Source: Agromyces protaetiae (lineage in GTDB: Bacteria > Actinomycetota > Actinomycetes > Actinomycetales > Microbacteriaceae). From it: 64,000 bases of DNA. Every line of letters begins with the position of its first letter. Positions within the stretch are counted from its first letter, which is position 1. Of the stretch, positions 15,688 through 26,649 are shown in pieces. The position numbers and the translations under genes are program-made. Location of the stretch: positions 3,224,001 to 3,288,000 of the forward strand of contig NZ_CP133018.1 in assembly GCF_030866785.1 (NCBI RefSeq), given 5' to 3'. A model generated the notes under the pieces. It was not told the DNA's origin, searched no databases, and worked only from the letters and a program-made list of their open reading frames with translations.

Positions 15688-18162
15688 CTACCCCGCGACC
15701 TCCGACGCGGTGCCGAACCTGCGCCGATGCCAGAACCCGATGCCCTCGAGCGCGATCCACGCGATCGGCACGACGATCGCCATGTCGAGCAGCGTGCCGG
15801 GTCCGGGCATCTGGAGCTGCAGGAACTCGATCGCGATCGGCACGGTCAGCACGAGCACGAGCCCGCCGACCATGGCGAGCACGACGACCGCCTTGATCCA
15901 GGTGAACGGTCGCGAGAGCACGGTCAGGATCCAGAGTCCGATGAGCGCGAGCGTCACCATGCTCGCGGTGCGCACGGCCGCCTCGGGCTCGCCGAGGGCG
16001 CGCGCGTGGCCGGAGACGATCGTGATCGCGATCGCGACGACGAGGCCCGCGGGGATCGCGAAGGACAGCGACCGGCGCAGGAATCCCGGCACATACCGCC
16101 TCGCGTTGGGCAGCATGGCCAGCAGGAAGGCGGGGATCCCGATCGTGAGCCCGTCGGTGATCGACAGCTGCCTGGGCAGCAGCGGGAACGGCCACAGCAG
16201 GATGCCGAACAGCACCGCCATCGCGATCGCGTACGACGTCTTCGAGAGGAACAGCATCGACACGCGCTCGATGTTCGCGATGACCTTCCGCCCCTCGGCG
16301 ACCACACCAGGCAGGTGCGAGAACCGGCCGTCGAGCAGGACGATGCGTGCGACGGCGCGCGTCGCGGCCGATCCAGAGGCCATCGCGATGCCGAGGTCGG
16401 CGTCTTTGATCGCGAGCGCGTCGTTGACGCCGTCGCCGGTCATCGCGACGGTGTGCCCGCCGGCCTTCAGCGCGCGCACCATGTCGCGTTTCTGCGTGGG
16501 CGACACCCGGCCGAACACGAGCTGCTCGTCGAGCACCCGGGTGAGCTCCGCCTCGTCGGCGGGCAGCTCGCGTGCGTCGAAGCCGTCGCCGGCGTCGAGC
16601 CCGACCTCGCGCGCGACGGCGGCGACCGTGAGCGGGTTGTCGCCCGAGATGATGCGGACGCCCACGCCCTCCTTCTCGAAGTAGCTGAGCGTCGCCGCGG
16701 CGTCCGGCCGCACGACCTCACGGAACGTCAGCAGCACGACGGGCCGCAGGCCCGAGGGCAGCGCGGCCGCGTCGGCCTCCGCCTCCGCGAGCGGCTCGGG
16801 CGCGTACCCGAGCAGCAGGGTGCGCCGGCCGGTCGCGGCGAGCGCGCGGCCGCGTTCGAGGGCAGCGGATGCCTCGGCGCCGTCGCCGTCCGCGAACATG
16901 AACTCGGGCGCGCCGAGCACCCACGTGCCGCGCGCGTCACCCTCGAACGAGACCGCGCTCCATTTCCGTGCGGATGAGAACTCGATGCGCGCGCAGGCCT
17001 CGGGAGAGGCATCCGTGAACTCGTCGGTGAGGCAGCGCGCGGTCGCGTTCGCGGACGGCTCGCTGCCGTACCAGGCGAGCACCCGGCGCCAGCCGCCGGG
17101 CAGGTCGTCGGTGGGCGCGCCGGTTCCGAGCACGGGATGCACCGCGTCGAAACGGACCTCGCCCGTCGTGATGGTGCCCGTCTTGTCGAGGCAGATGACG
17201 TCGACCCGCGCGAGCCCCTCGACCGCGGGCAGCTCTTGCACGAGCACCTGGTGCATGCTGAGCCGGACCGCGCCGACCGCGAAGGCGATGCTCGTCATGA
17301 GCACGAGCCCGAGCGGGATCATCGCGATGACCGCGGCGACGGAGGCGACCGCGGCTTCGCGCCACTCGCCCGTGTCGATCGCGTGCTCCCAGCCGCCGGC
17401 GGCCTGCATGTTCGCGTTGACGACGATCGCCATGATCGGGAAGATCGCCCAGGTGATCCAGCGCAGGATGCGGTCGATCGAGCGGCGCAGCTCCGAGTTC
17501 ACGAGCGAGAAGCGTTTGGCCTCGGCGGTGAGTTTCGCGGCGAACGCGGCGTCGCCGACCGCCGTGACGCGCGCGACCCCCTCACCGCCTACGACGATGG
17601 AGCCCGAGAGCAGACGGTCGCCCTGGCTCTTGTCGACGGGGTCCGACTCGCCGGTCAGCAGCGACTCGTCGGCCTCGAGGCGGGTCGCGTCGAGCACCGA
17701 GGCATCCGCCGTGACCTGGTCGCCCGACCGCACGACCAGGACGTCGTCGAGGACGATCGCGCGCACCTCGATCTCGTGTTCGACGCCGTCGCGCAGCACG
17801 CGCGCCTTCGGCGCGTGCAGCAGCGCGAGCCGGTCGAGCGCGCGCTTCGCGCGGTACTCCTGCGTCACGCCGACGACCGCGTTGGCGATCGCGGCGAGGC
17901 CGAACAGCGCGTCCTGCCAGTACCCGAGGACGAGCAGGAGGGTGAAGCCGGCGATGACGATGCCGTTGAACAGGGTGAACACGTTCGCGCGGAGGATGCT
18001 CCAGATGCTGCGGCTCGAGGCATCCGTCACCGTGTTCGCGCGACCCGAGGCGACGCGCTCGGCGACCTCGGCGGCGGTCAGCCCGCGCTCGGCTCCGGCC
18101 GCACGCGACGCGGGTGCGTGCGTATCCGGACCGTGCGAGGCGACCGCGTGAGGCTCGGTCAT
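15688..18162 (-). CDS. P-type ATPase, CtpE-like cation pump
   Basis: 824 residues with the full P-type layout: actuator loop ADESLLTGESDPVDK, phosphorylation site ICLDKTGTITTGEV (Asp about 327), nucleotide-binding domain, hinge AMTGDGVNDALAIKDADLG, and about ten membrane segments. The order and spacing resemble mycobacterial CtpE, a calcium pump. The M4 segment reads MIPLGLVLM, where many P2-type pumps have PEGL, so the ion cannot be assigned safely. GGGGAGG eight nt before the ATG at 18162 sets the start. It is a single gene, divergent from the EamA exporter. Confidence 0.9.
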   Translation of the reverse strand: MTEPHAVASHGPDTHAPASRAAGAERGLTAAEVAERVASGRANTVTDASSRSIWSILRANVFTLFNGIVIAGFTLLLVLGYWQDALFGLAAIANAVVGVTQEYRAKRALDRLALLHAPKARVLRDGVEHEIEVRAIVLDDVLVVRSGDQVTADASVLDATRLEADESLLTGESDPVDKSQGDRLLSGSIVVGGEGVARVTAVGDAAFAAKLTAEAKRFSLVNSELRRSIDRILRWITWAIFPIMAIVVNANMQAAGGWEHAIDTGEWREAAVASVAAVIAMIPLGLVLMTSIAFAVGAVRLSMHQVLVQELPAVEGLARVDVICLDKTGTITTGEVRFDAVHPVLGTGAPTDDLPGGWRRVLAWYGSEPSANATARCLTDEFTDASPEACARIEFSSARKWSAVSFEGDARGTWVLGAPEFMFADGDGAEASAALERGRALAATGRRTLLLGYAPEPLAEAEADAAALPSGLRPVVLLTFREVVRPDAAATLSYFEKEGVGVRIISGDNPLTVAAVAREVGLDAGDGFDARELPADEAELTRVLDEQLVFGRVSPTQKRDMVRALKAGGHTVAMTGDGVNDALAIKDADLGIAMASGSAATRAVARIVLLDGRFSHLPGVVAEGRKVIANIERVSMLFLSKTSYAIAMAVLFGILLWPFPLLPRQLSITDGLTIGIPAFLLAMLPNARRYVPGFLRRSLSFAIPAGLVVAIAITIVSGHARALGEPEAAVRTASMVTLALIGLWILTVLSRPFTWIKAVVVLAMVGGLVLVLTVPIAIEFLQLQMPGPGTLLDMAIVVPIAWIALEGIGFWHRRRFGTASEVAG

Positions 18163-18299
18163 GGATGTTCCTCCCCGGGTTCGGTCGAGTGTCGCATACT
18201 GTCGCATGATCGAGCCAGGGGCGTCCCGTCGGGCCACGTGGATCACTCGACCCCGGATCCATGCGTTCCAGGTGGCCGGAGCCGGTCGCCGCCCAGCGC

Positions 18300-18316
18300 A
18301 GATTGTGGAACAATCT
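18300..18316. promoter_or_regulatory. 17-bp palindrome immediately before the EamA exporter
   Basis: AGATTGT-GGA-ACAATCT, perfect 7-bp arms, ending 4 nt before the ATG at 18321. It contains GT-N3-AC inside TTGTGGAACAA, the shape of FadR/GntR-family operators. A repressor there would block transcription or ribosome access. No regulator gene lies next to it. Confidence 0.6.
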
Positions 18317-18320
18317 CGCC

Positions 18321-19358
18321 ATGCGTTTCGTCCTGGCCGTGCTGCTCGCCGCCGTGTGCTTCGGTACCACGGGTACCGCGCAGGCGCTCGGCCCGGCGGC
18401 CGATCCGCTCTCGGTCGGCGCGGCCCGGCTCGTGATCGGCGGCGGCGCGCTCGCGCTCGTCGCCGGGTTGCAGATCGCGGCCATGCGGCGGCGGACCGGG
18501 CGCGCGGCGCGGGGCGCGGCGGGTGCGGCGGGGGCTGCGGGCGGGGCCGGCGCGCTCGGCCGGCTGCCGGCCTGGGCACTCGTCGCGCTGGGCGCCGCCG
18601 GCGTGCTCGGGTACCAGCCGGCGTTCTTCGCCGGGACCGCGGCGAACGGCGTCGCGGTCGGCACGGTCGTCGCGCTCGGCTCGGCGCCCGTGCTCACGGG
18701 TGCCCTCGACTGGGTGGTCTCGCGCCGTCGGCCGGGTGGGCGCTGGCTGGTCGCGACCGTGATCGCGACCGCGGGCGTCGCGACGCTCGCGCTCGCCACC
18801 GACGGGACGACGGCGGCTGCGGACCCCGCCGGCATCGCCGCGTCGCTCGGCGCGGGCGCCTCCTACGCCGTGTACACGATCGCGGCGAAGGCGCTCATCG
18901 ACCGCGGCTGGAGCTCGACGGGCAGCATGGGCGCGCTGTTCGGCGTCGCCGGCGCGGCGGCCCTCCCACTACTTCTGGTGACGGATGCCTCGTGGCTGGC
19001 GACCGGCCCCGGCCTCGCCATGGCGCTCTGGCTCGGTCTGGTCACGACCACGCTCGCGTACGTGCTGTTCGGGTTCGGCCTGCGCGGGCTCGCGCCCGCG
19101 ACCGTGTCGACGCTGACGCTCGCCGAACCGCTGACGGCCGGGATGCTCGGCGTGCTGCTGCTCGGCGAACATCTCTCCGCGGCTGCCGTGCTCGGGCTCG
19201 CGGTGCTCGCCGTGGGCATCGTCGTGCTCGCGATCCCGTCGCGGAGGCCGGCGACCGAGCAGCCCGCAGCAGTGTCGGAGGGGGTGGATAGCCTCGGTCC
19301 ATGGACGTCATCCTCATCCCCGGCTTCTGGCTCGACGCCTCCTCGTGGCAGCGGGTGA
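18321..19358 (+). CDS. EamA/DMT-family exporter
   Basis: 345 residues with two EamA repeats and about ten membrane helices (FVLAVLLAAVCFGTTGTAQA at the start; LAEPLTAGMLGVLLLGEHLS near the end is the typical second-repeat signature). Likely exports an amino acid or other small metabolite (RhtA-like). A Gly/Ala-rich insertion lies between helices 2 and 3. Its 3' end overlaps the following hydrolase gene by 58 bp. The 17-bp palindrome just upstream suggests repression. Confidence 0.88.
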   Translation: MRFVLAVLLAAVCFGTTGTAQALGPAADPLSVGAARLVIGGGALALVAGLQIAAMRRRTGRAARGAAGAAGAAGGAGALGRLPAWALVALGAAGVLGYQPAFFAGTAANGVAVGTVVALGSAPVLTGALDWVVSRRRPGGRWLVATVIATAGVATLALATDGTTAAADPAGIAASLGAGASYAVYTIAAKALIDRGWSSTGSMGALFGVAGAAALPLLLVTDASWLATGPGLAMALWLGLVTTTLAYVLFGFGLRGLAPATVSTLTLAEPLTAGMLGVLLLGEHLSAAAVLGLAVLAVGIVVLAIPSRRPATEQPAAVSEGVDSLGPWTSSSSPASGSTPPRGSG

Positions 19359-20002
19359 CCCCGGTCCTCGCCGAGACCGGCCACCGGCTGCATCCCGTCA
19401 CCCTGCCCGGTCTCGAGTCGGCTGACGCCGGCCGGTCGGGCATCGGGCTCGCCGAGCACATCGCCGCGGTCGTCGGCCTCGTCGACGAGCTCGAGGGCCC
19501 GGTCGTGCTGGTGGGCCACTCCGGTGGTGGCAGCATCGCGCACGGCGTGGTCGACGCACGCCCCGAGCGCATCGCGAAGGTCGTGTACGTCGACGCGGGT
19601 CCGCCCGCCGACGGCGACGTCATCAACGCCGAGCTGCCCGTCGTCGGCGACGAGGTGCCGCTGCCCGACTGGTCCGAGTTCATGGCGGAAGACCTCGTCG
19701 ACCTCGACGACGAGCTGCGGGCCGAGTTCCGGGCGCGGGCGATCCCCGAACCGGTCGGCGTCGCGCGCGACGCCATCGTCCTGACCGACGCGCGGCGCTA
19801 CGACGTGCCCATCGCCATCATCGCGTGCGAGTTCCCGAGTGCGATGCTGCGTGAGGCGGTCGCGGCCGGTCAGCCCTGGGTGAGCGAGCTGGCCCGCGTC
19901 CGCGACGTCGAGTACGTCGACCTGCCCACCGGGCACTGGCCACAGTTCACCAAGCCGGTGCAGCTGGGCCAGGCGATCGCGTCGGTGCTCCCGAACAGCT
20001 GA
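19301..20002 (+). CDS. alpha/beta hydrolase
   Basis: 233 residues of the alpha/beta hydrolase fold: the oxyanion loop VILIPGFWLDASSWQ, nucleophile elbow VLVGHSGGG (Ser about 74), a late Asp region, and the catalytic His in LPTGHWPQFTKP. Substrate unknown; similar small enzymes are esterases or salicylate-esterase-like. TAGCCT lies 6 nt before the ATG, so it probably has its own leaderless transcript as well as possible read-through from the EamA gene. The last codons are copied downstream (see the repeat at 19972-20138). Confidence 0.85.
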   Translation: MDVILIPGFWLDASSWQRVTPVLAETGHRLHPVTLPGLESADAGRSGIGLAEHIAAVVGLVDELEGPVVLVGHSGGGSIAHGVVDARPERIAKVVYVDAGPPADGDVINAELPVVGDEVPLPDWSEFMAEDLVDLDDELRAEFRARAIPEPVGVARDAIVLTDARRYDVPIAIIACEFPSAMLREAVAAGQPWVSELARVRDVEYVDLPTGHWPQFTKPVQLGQAIASVLPNS

Positions 20003-20138
20003 CCCCCGACCCCTGCCCGGCTGACACCTCGGGCGATCGCGTCGGCACTCCCGGGCATCTCCCTGCTCCCGGGCAGCTGACCCCGACCGCGTGCCCGGCT
20101 GACAACTCAGGCGATCGCGTCGGTGCTCCCGGGCCAGT
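19972..20138 (+). repeat. threefold repeat of the hydrolase gene's 3' end
   Basis: GGCGATCGCGTCGG with the following GTGCTCCCG-like bases occurs inside the gene end (19972) and again at 20032 and 20110. Between copies, CCCCGACC and GCCCGGCTGACA segments also recur. The spacing is about 60 and 78 bp and the copies have diverged. No gene lies in 20003-20183. Confidence 0.75.
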
Positions 20139-20183
20139 GAACAGCCCGGTCAGGGCACCTCCCGTGCAGCCGACCTCCGCCCG

Positions 20184-21065
20184 TCAGAGCTGCGCCCCGT
20201 CGACCGCGAACGTGTCGCACGCGGCCGGGCCCTGCTCGTACCCCGTCACGAACCAGCGTTGCCGCTGCTCGCTGGAGCCGTGCGTGAAGGTGTGCGGCGT
20301 GACCTGCCCCTGCGTGGACTGCTGGATGCGGTCGTCGCCGACGGCGGCCGCGGCGCTCAACGCCTGGTCGACCTCGTCGCGCGTCGGAGTCCTGAGCAGG
20401 GGCACGCCCGAGGCATCCGTCGTCTGCGAAGCACTGCCCACCCAGGCGCCCGCGAAGCAGTCGGCCTGGAGTTCGACGCGTACCGCGTTCGAGGTCGGCC
20501 CGGTCTGTCCGTCCTGCGAACGCTCGAGCACGCCCGCGAGGTTCTGCACGTGGTGGCCCCACTCGTGCGCGACGACGTACATCTGCGCGAGCGGCCCGGC
20601 GTCGGCGCCGAAGCGGCTCTCGAGCTCGTCGTAGAACGTGACGTCGAGGTAGATGGTCTGGTCGGGCGGGCAGTAGAACGGGCCGGTCGCGCTCGTCGCC
20701 TGGCCGCACCCGGTGGAGACCGCCTGGTCGAACAACACGAAGTCCTGCGGCGGTTGGTACGCGAGGCCGAGCTCGGCCGGCGCGGCCTGCTGCCAATAGT
20801 CCTCGAGCGACGCCGAGGCACCGCGCATCCGACAGTCGACGCGCGCGTTCGCATCGGCGCCGGTCTGACACTCCTCGAGGCTCGAGTCCGGCGCGGCCTC
20901 CTGCTGTTGCCCGCCGCCGAGCAGGCCGCCCACATCGAAGCCGAGGAACTGCGAGAGTACGAACAGCGCGATCACGCCGAGCCCACCGCCGACCGCGATG
21001 CCCGTGGTGCGCCCCCGCTTGCTCGCTCGACCGCGACTGATGTCGGCGTCGGGATTGAACGTCAT
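20184..21065 (-). CDS. YpfJ-type neutral zinc metallopeptidase
   Basis: 293 residues: a cytoplasmic basic tail, one membrane span (about 22-40, IAVGGGLGVIALFVLSQFLG), a Gly/Gln-rich linker and a soluble domain outside the membrane. The zinc site is VVAHEWGHHVQN (HExxH) and the downstream ELQADCFAGAWVG provides the third ligand, as in PF04228 proteins. CysPro-containing FYCPPDQTIYLD is conserved in the family. Substrates are unknown. Confidence 0.9.
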   Translation of the reverse strand: MTFNPDADISRGRASKRGRTTGIAVGGGLGVIALFVLSQFLGFDVGGLLGGGQQQEAAPDSSLEECQTGADANARVDCRMRGASASLEDYWQQAAPAELGLAYQPPQDFVLFDQAVSTGCGQATSATGPFYCPPDQTIYLDVTFYDELESRFGADAGPLAQMYVVAHEWGHHVQNLAGVLERSQDGQTGPTSNAVRVELQADCFAGAWVGSASQTTDASGVPLLRTPTRDEVDQALSAAAAVGDDRIQQSTQGQVTPHTFTHGSSEQRQRWFVTGYEQGPAACDTFAVDGAQL

Positions 21066-21120
21066 GCCGCGACGCTACTCCCGGCTGCGCGGCGCACGCT
21101 CGGGCTTGACGCCGTCCGGC

Positions 21121-23156
<2,036 letters not shown>

Positions 23157-23230
23157 CGTCTCGCCGGCCGCGGAGCGGGCGGCGCCGTGCGACGCGAGAC
23201 CCCCGGCTGCCGTCCATCTAGGCTGGTGAC

Positions 23231-23401
23231 ATGGCCGAACCCACGACTCCGTCCCGCCGTCAGCAGATCATCGTCGGCATCGTCGTGGGCCTCGTCGTGG
23301 GCGTGGCGATCAGTCTCTGGACGGGCTTCTGGCTCTGGCTCGCCGCGGGCGCCGCAGTCGGCCTCGCCGCCGGCGCGATCATGAAGCCGCCCGCCAAGTA
23401 G
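23231..23401 (+). CDS. 56-residue membrane protein
   Basis: A frame of 57 codons: polar MAEPTTPSRRQQ followed by one or two hydrophobic segments rich in Gly and Val (IIVGIVVGLVVGVAI; FWLWLAAGAAVGLAAGAI) and KPPAK. TAGGCT lies exactly 6 nt upstream of the ATG. Likely a small inner-membrane protein of unknown role; similar short proteins with positive-inside N-termini are frequent in this group. Confidence 0.7.
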   Translation: MAEPTTPSRRQQIIVGIVVGLVVGVAISLWTGFWLWLAAGAAVGLAAGAIMKPPAK

Positions 23402-23650
23402 GTCAGGGCGAGCCGAAGCTCCCGGCACCGCGATGCACGCGGCTACGTGCGAAAGCATCCGTCCGCCCGACGCATCCGCCCACCCGAGACACCCGCCCGC
23501 TCCGCGGCACCCGCCCACCCGAGGCACCCCCCACCCGAGGCATCCGGCGTCGCCGTGTCTCCCGAATCGACCCGGCCACTCTGACCCAAGCACCGTCTGC
23601 GCGACTCGGTGAGGCGGTGTCGCCCGAACCGAGCCGACGCCGTCGCCTCA
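23402..23650. repeat. degenerate CACCCGAGGCA(T)CC repeats
   Basis: The spacer after the small membrane protein holds decayed copies of a 16-18-bp unit around GCATCCGCCCACCCGAG (23453-23545) and a weak dyad CTCGGT...ACCGAG near 23607-23637. No gene is seen. Confidence 0.55.
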
Positions 23651-23697
23651 GACGCGATCTGCGCGACACCGCATACCGGTGTCGCGCAGATCGCGTC
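23651..23697. terminator. 21-bp perfect inverted repeat between convergent genes
   Basis: Arms 23651-23671 and 23677-23697 are fully complementary (GACGCGATCTGCGCGACACC and onward) around the loop CATAC. It lies 28 bp from the stop of the acyl-CoA dehydrogenase gene and about 250 bp from that of the small membrane protein, so a bidirectional terminator is the simplest reading. There is no T tract. Confidence 0.6.
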
Positions 23698-23724
23698 GGT
23701 CAGCGCTGATCACCAGTGGGCGCG

Positions 23725-25881
23725 TCAGCGCTGCTTGGCCGACTTCTCCGGGACCGGGAGCGTGCCGGCCTTGCGCTGAGCGGCGTAGTACGCGCGCGCC
23801 TCGTCCTGCCGCTCCTGTTCGGCACCGGTCGCGATCTTCGCGCGCAGGTGCTCGTCGGTGTAGCCGAACGCGTGCACGAGATCGAGCGCGTGCGGGCGGA
23901 GCCGCTCGACGAGGCGGTCGATGTAGGCGCTGACGGCCTGCGCGCGCTGCGGCGAGAGCCGCCCGTGGATGAGATACCAGGCAAGGTGCTGCTCGACGAG
24001 TCCGAGCCCGAACAGATCGCGCAGCCACGTCAGCACGCGCTTCGTGCCGGCGTCCTCGACCCGCGCGAGTGCGCGGCTGAACGCCTCCCACTGCAACAGC
24101 TCGCCGTGCGCGCGCGCCGCCTCGATGAGCTCGTTCTGGTTGCGGTTGAACACGGCGGCCGCGTCAGCCTTCGGCAGCTTGCGCGCCTCGCGCAGCCGGC
24201 CGGCGATCTCACCGATCATCGTCTCGACGCGATCGGTGAGCAGCTCCCGCTGCGTCTCCTCGTCGCGGAGCTCGCTCACCGAGCGTGCCGTCGATCCGAA
24301 GTCCGCGATCGTCTGCGCGAGCCGGCGGAGGCCCGTCCCGTGGTACGCCCGCTCCGCGGTCTGCGAGACCACGTAGCGCGCGAGCGCGCCCGCATCGGCC
24401 CCGGCGAACTGCTTGGAGAAGTCGGTGAGCAGACGCTTGGCGACCAGCTGCAGCAGCACATTGTTGTCGCCCTCGAACGTGACGTAGACGTCGAGGTCCT
24501 GGCGGAGCCCGACGAGCCGGTTCTCGGCGAGGAATCCGGCGCCGCCGCACGCCTCGCGCGCCTCCTGGAGGGTCTCGAGCGCGTGCCACGTCGACAGCGG
24601 CTTCAGCGCCGCAGCCATGGTCTCGAGGTCCTGCCGGTCGTCGTCGGAGTCGGCCTTGCCCGAGAACACCTCGTCGAACTTCACGAGGAACTCGTCGTGC
24701 GCGAACGTCTGCGCGTACACCGTCGCGAGCTTCGGCAGCAGCCGTCGCTGGTGCCGCTGGTAGTCGAGCAGCACCTCCTCGTCGGTGTCGCTCGCGCCGT
24801 TGAACTGGCGTCGTTGCGTGCCGTACTCGATCGCGATCGTCAGCGCCATCGCCGCCGCCGCGGTCGCGGCGCCGTCGAGCGACACCCGGCCCTGCACGAG
24901 CGTGCCGAGCATGGTGAAGAAGCGGCGACCCGGGCTCGCGATCGGGCTCGTGTAGGTGCCGTCGGCGGCGACGTCGCCGTACCGGTTCAGCAGGTTCTCG
25001 CGCGGGATGCGCACATCGGTGAAGTGCAGCCGGCCGTTGTCGATGCCGTTGAGCCCGCCCTTGAGCCCGTCGTCCTCGCCGCCGATGCCGGGCAGGAAGT
25101 TCCCGTCGGCGTCGCGCAGGTGCACATAGAACGCGTGCACGCCGTGGTTCACGCCCTTCGTGATGAGCTGGGCGAAGAGGACGGCGTCCTTCCCGTGCAC
25201 GGCGGCGTTGCCGAGGTAGTCCTTCCACGCGCCGCGGAACGGCGTGTCGATGACGAACTCCTCGGTCGCCTCGTCGTACGTCGCGGTCGTGCCGATCGAG
25301 GCGACGTCGGACCCGTGCCCGGTCTCGGTCATCGCGAACGCGCCGGGCACCTCGAGTGACATGATGCCGGGCAGCCACTTCTCGTGATGCGGCGTCGTGC
25401 CGAGGTGCAGCACCGCGGCGCCGAACAGGCCCCACTGCACACCGGCCTTGATCTGCAGGCTCGGATCGGCGATGACGAGCTCCTCGAACCCGGCGATGTT
25501 GCCGCCGTGGTCGTCATGGCCGCCGACCGACTTCGGGAAGGCGCGGTGCACGGCGCCCTGCTCGACGAGCAGCTTCATCTGTTCGAGCACGCGCTCGCGG
25601 TGCTCGTCCATCGACTGGCCCTCGATGCGGTGCAGTGCCGGGTCGGCGGCGCGCTCACGCGCCGCGAGCCGAAGGTCGGCCCAGGTGCCGAGCAGCTGGC
25701 GGCCGAGCGCCTCGACGTCGACCTTCGGCTCGTTCGCGGGTGCCACGGGCGTCGCCGTGGGCGCCGGGATGGGTGCGTCCGAGGTGCCGGTCGGCGTCGG
25801 CGGGGTGGATGCCGGGGTCGATGCCGGGGCGGCGGATGTCTCAGGCGCGAGATCGTCGGTGCGGGAAGCCGTGTCAACCAT
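23725..25881 (-). CDS. acyl-CoA dehydrogenase/oxidase family flavoenzyme
   Basis: 718 residues, longer than ordinary acyl-CoA dehydrogenases (about 380) and similar in layout to acyl-CoA oxidases. It has a Pro/Ala/Thr-rich N-terminus (1-55), the FAD/substrate core with GAFAMTETGHGSDVASIGTT and LGTLVQGRVSLDGAATAAAA, the CGGAGFLAENRLVGLRQDLD motif near the catalytic region, and a C-terminal oxidase-like helical domain. Probable first step of fatty-acid beta-oxidation. GGAGGA nine nt before the ATG at 25881 fixes the start. Confidence 0.9.
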   Translation of the reverse strand: MVDTASRTDDLAPETSAAPASTPASTPPTPTGTSDAPIPAPTATPVAPANEPKVDVEALGRQLLGTWADLRLAARERAADPALHRIEGQSMDEHRERVLEQMKLLVEQGAVHRAFPKSVGGHDDHGGNIAGFEELVIADPSLQIKAGVQWGLFGAAVLHLGTTPHHEKWLPGIMSLEVPGAFAMTETGHGSDVASIGTTATYDEATEEFVIDTPFRGAWKDYLGNAAVHGKDAVLFAQLITKGVNHGVHAFYVHLRDADGNFLPGIGGEDDGLKGGLNGIDNGRLHFTDVRIPRENLLNRYGDVAADGTYTSPIASPGRRFFTMLGTLVQGRVSLDGAATAAAAMALTIAIEYGTQRRQFNGASDTDEEVLLDYQRHQRRLLPKLATVYAQTFAHDEFLVKFDEVFSGKADSDDDRQDLETMAAALKPLSTWHALETLQEAREACGGAGFLAENRLVGLRQDLDVYVTFEGDNNVLLQLVAKRLLTDFSKQFAGADAGALARYVVSQTAERAYHGTGLRRLAQTIADFGSTARSVSELRDEETQRELLTDRVETMIGEIAGRLREARKLPKADAAAVFNRNQNELIEAARAHGELLQWEAFSRALARVEDAGTKRVLTWLRDLFGLGLVEQHLAWYLIHGRLSPQRAQAVSAYIDRLVERLRPHALDLVHAFGYTDEHLRAKIATGAEQERQDEARAYYAAQRKAGTLPVPEKSAKQR

Positions 25882-26136
25882 CGAAAAGTCCTCCATGAGC
25901 GGTTCGTGGCCGGAGATGCTCACGCTAGGACGGGCGTCCTCCACCCGGAAACGGGCGGTCCTCCCCCTACAAACCTGGCGCGACCCGTCGCGGCCTCGAC
26001 TGTGTGCTCTCTACAAACGCACTGCACCAGGCACTATCGACACCCACAACTGATGTTGGAGGTCGATATCCGCATGTGAGGTCGAACGAGCACGGCCTCC
26101 GTTGGGGGAAACGACCTCCATCGCGAACCGGTGCCG

Positions 26137-26544
26137 TCAGCTGGCGAAGAACGAGGACGCCTTGCGCGACCAGAGCAGGATGAGCACGACGAGCGCCACG
26201 ACGATGCCGATCCATTCCGTGATCGCGGTCGGGCTCTCGCGGTACGCGATCGCGAGGAACAGCGACCCGATGATCGAGAGGATCTGCAGCACCGTCACGA
26301 CGAGCCTGGCGCCCGGACTGCCATTGAGCAGCCCGCCCGCGACGATCACGACGATCAGCCCGATGACGATCGAGCCGATCGCGGAGCCGATGAGCGCGCC
26401 GGAGCCGCCGAATTCGTCGACGACCTCCGGGACCGGCAGCAGGAAGAGCATGATGATGCCGGCGATCAGATCGAGCGCGCCCGATATCCAGGCGATCACC
26501 GCGACCACGGTCACGCCGACGGGACGGAGCGTACGATCAGCCAT
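26137..26544 (-). CDS. four-span membrane protein
   Basis: 135 residues with about four hydrophobic segments (VTVVAVIAWISGALDLIAGI; LIGSAIGSIVIGLIVVIVAG; LVVTVLQILSIIGSLFLAIA; ITEWIGIVVALVVLILLW) and a short polar N-terminus. AAGGAGG precedes the ATG at 26544 at the correct distance. Family uncertain; such proteins are often annotated only as membrane proteins. The spacer 25882-26136 holds no gene. Confidence 0.8.
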   Translation of the reverse strand: MADRTLRPVGVTVVAVIAWISGALDLIAGIIMLFLLPVPEVVDEFGGSGALIGSAIGSIVIGLIVVIVAGGLLNGSPGARLVVTVLQILSIIGSLFLAIAYRESPTAITEWIGIVVALVVLILLWSRKASSFFAS

Positions 26545-26649
26545 CGGTGCCTCCTTCGCGTCGCGGAGTGCGGCGCCCTGGCCGAATGCTATCGAGAACC
26601 GAGGATGTCTCGCGCGCATTTCTTCGCGCAGATCCGCCACGACGCTGTG

